A DNA stretch of 36,018 bases from Candidatus Omnitrophota bacterium (GTDB lineage Bacteria; Omnitrophota; Gorgyraeia; Gygaellales; JAHJCI01). This document shows positions 35,694-36,018 of the stretch, in pieces. A model generated the notes under the pieces. It saw nothing but the letters and a program-made list of their open reading frames with translations, searched no databases and had not been told where the DNA came from. The position numbers and the translations under genes are program-made. Position 1 is the first letter of the stretch, and every line of letters begins with the position of its first letter. The stretch lies in assembly GCA_016783355.1 (NCBI GenBank), contig JADHWR010000004.1, positions 1 to 36,018 on the forward strand, written 5' to 3'.

Positions 35694-35798
35694 CCCGCTT
35701 GTTTCGATGCTTGATATTTGATTCGAAGGATCATTTTCGGAAGTCGGACTTCTGAACTTTAAAGAAGTCAGCGAGAACCGTCCTTGATATGACCCGAT

Positions 35799-36018
35799 AT
35801 GATGAAGATTTTTGTTAAGGTTAAACCCAATGCCAAGGTAAATAGAGTTAAAAGAATTAACGAGAATACTTTTTCTGTTTGGGTGAAGGAAAGACCGAAA
35901 GAAGGCAAGGCAAATAAGGCAGTAGTTGATGTTTTGGCACAGTATTTTGGCCTTGCAAAAAGCAAGATTGTGCTTTTAAAAGGCAAAGGCTCTTGCCAGA
36001 AAATACTGGAGGTAGGAA
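35799..36018 (+). CDS. DUF167/YggU family protein, 3' truncated by window edge
   Basis: MMKIFVKVKPNAKVNRVKRINENTFSVWVKERPKEGKANKAVVDVLAQYFGLAKSKIVLLKGKGSCQKILEV; absent from the ORF track because it runs off the end. Confidence 0.85.
   Translation, partial: MMKIFVKVKPNAKVNRVKRINENTFSVWVKERPKEGKANKAVVDVLAQYFGLAKSKIVLLKGKGSCQKILEVG

Larger units (their letters stand above)
35202..35783. repeat. Repeat island of nested palindromic elements bounded by inverted ggacggtt(gtg)ctcgct
   Basis: Terminal inverted repeats 35202-35218/35770-35783; direct repeats ttataagcgggtggcgag at about 35265 and 35525; multiple inner palindromes. Confidence 0.75.

Noticed and set aside
35525-35734. 69-aa minus-strand ORF in the 35.2-35.8 kb island
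   Set aside because: Composed wholly of palindromic repeat sequence (PVPYGTWRVL, APYRMVRGGL peptides); open by compositional chance.

Overview
This 36 kb bacterial window has every recognisable gene on the + strand. The gene set and style (SPSPYG/peptidase S74-type surface proteins, an inserted intein, dense mini-repeats) would fit a Candidatus Omnitrophota-like lineage; that taxonomic guess is inference only. The core content is parB, ndk, yicC, gmk, rpoZ and coaBC(decarboxylase half); tRNA-Cys, tRNA-Leu and tRNA-Val; thrS-infC-rpmI-rplT; a Trk potassium operon; pheS/pheT; two S74/fibre-like secreted proteins; and a pyr operon with a PyrR attenuator (pyrR-pyrB-pyrC, a Mut7-C protein, an EndoQ-like protein, a flavodoxin, tRNA-Arg, a LOG-like protein, carA, carB, mutM, pyrK). 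A glycosyltransferase, rmuC, an AddA/UvrD-like helicase with a separate PD-(D/E)XK nuclease, and a DUF167 gene follow. Four things stand out. (1) A complete LAGLIDADG-type intein (413 aa) interrupts an endonuclease-Q/PHP-domain repair nuclease immediately after a conserved PAH motif. (2) A family of palindromic mini-elements (CCCCGTTCGAA...TTCGAACGGGG, plus 22/32-bp GTACC-type palindromes) shows 4-bp target-site duplications, a within-window empty/filled comparison and compensatory hairpin changes. These elements are inserted in frame inside pyrC, the Mut7-C gene, the helicase and the nuclease genes, and one sits exactly at a GTGA stop/start overlap. (3) Several families of 7-8-nt-period tandem repeats, often as inverted pairs, lie in intergenic gaps and in frame inside pheS, pheT and pyrK. 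(4) CarA appears to have lost its glutaminase catalytic residues, and an unannotated 46-aa single-TM microprotein is translationally coupled between trkA and trkH.
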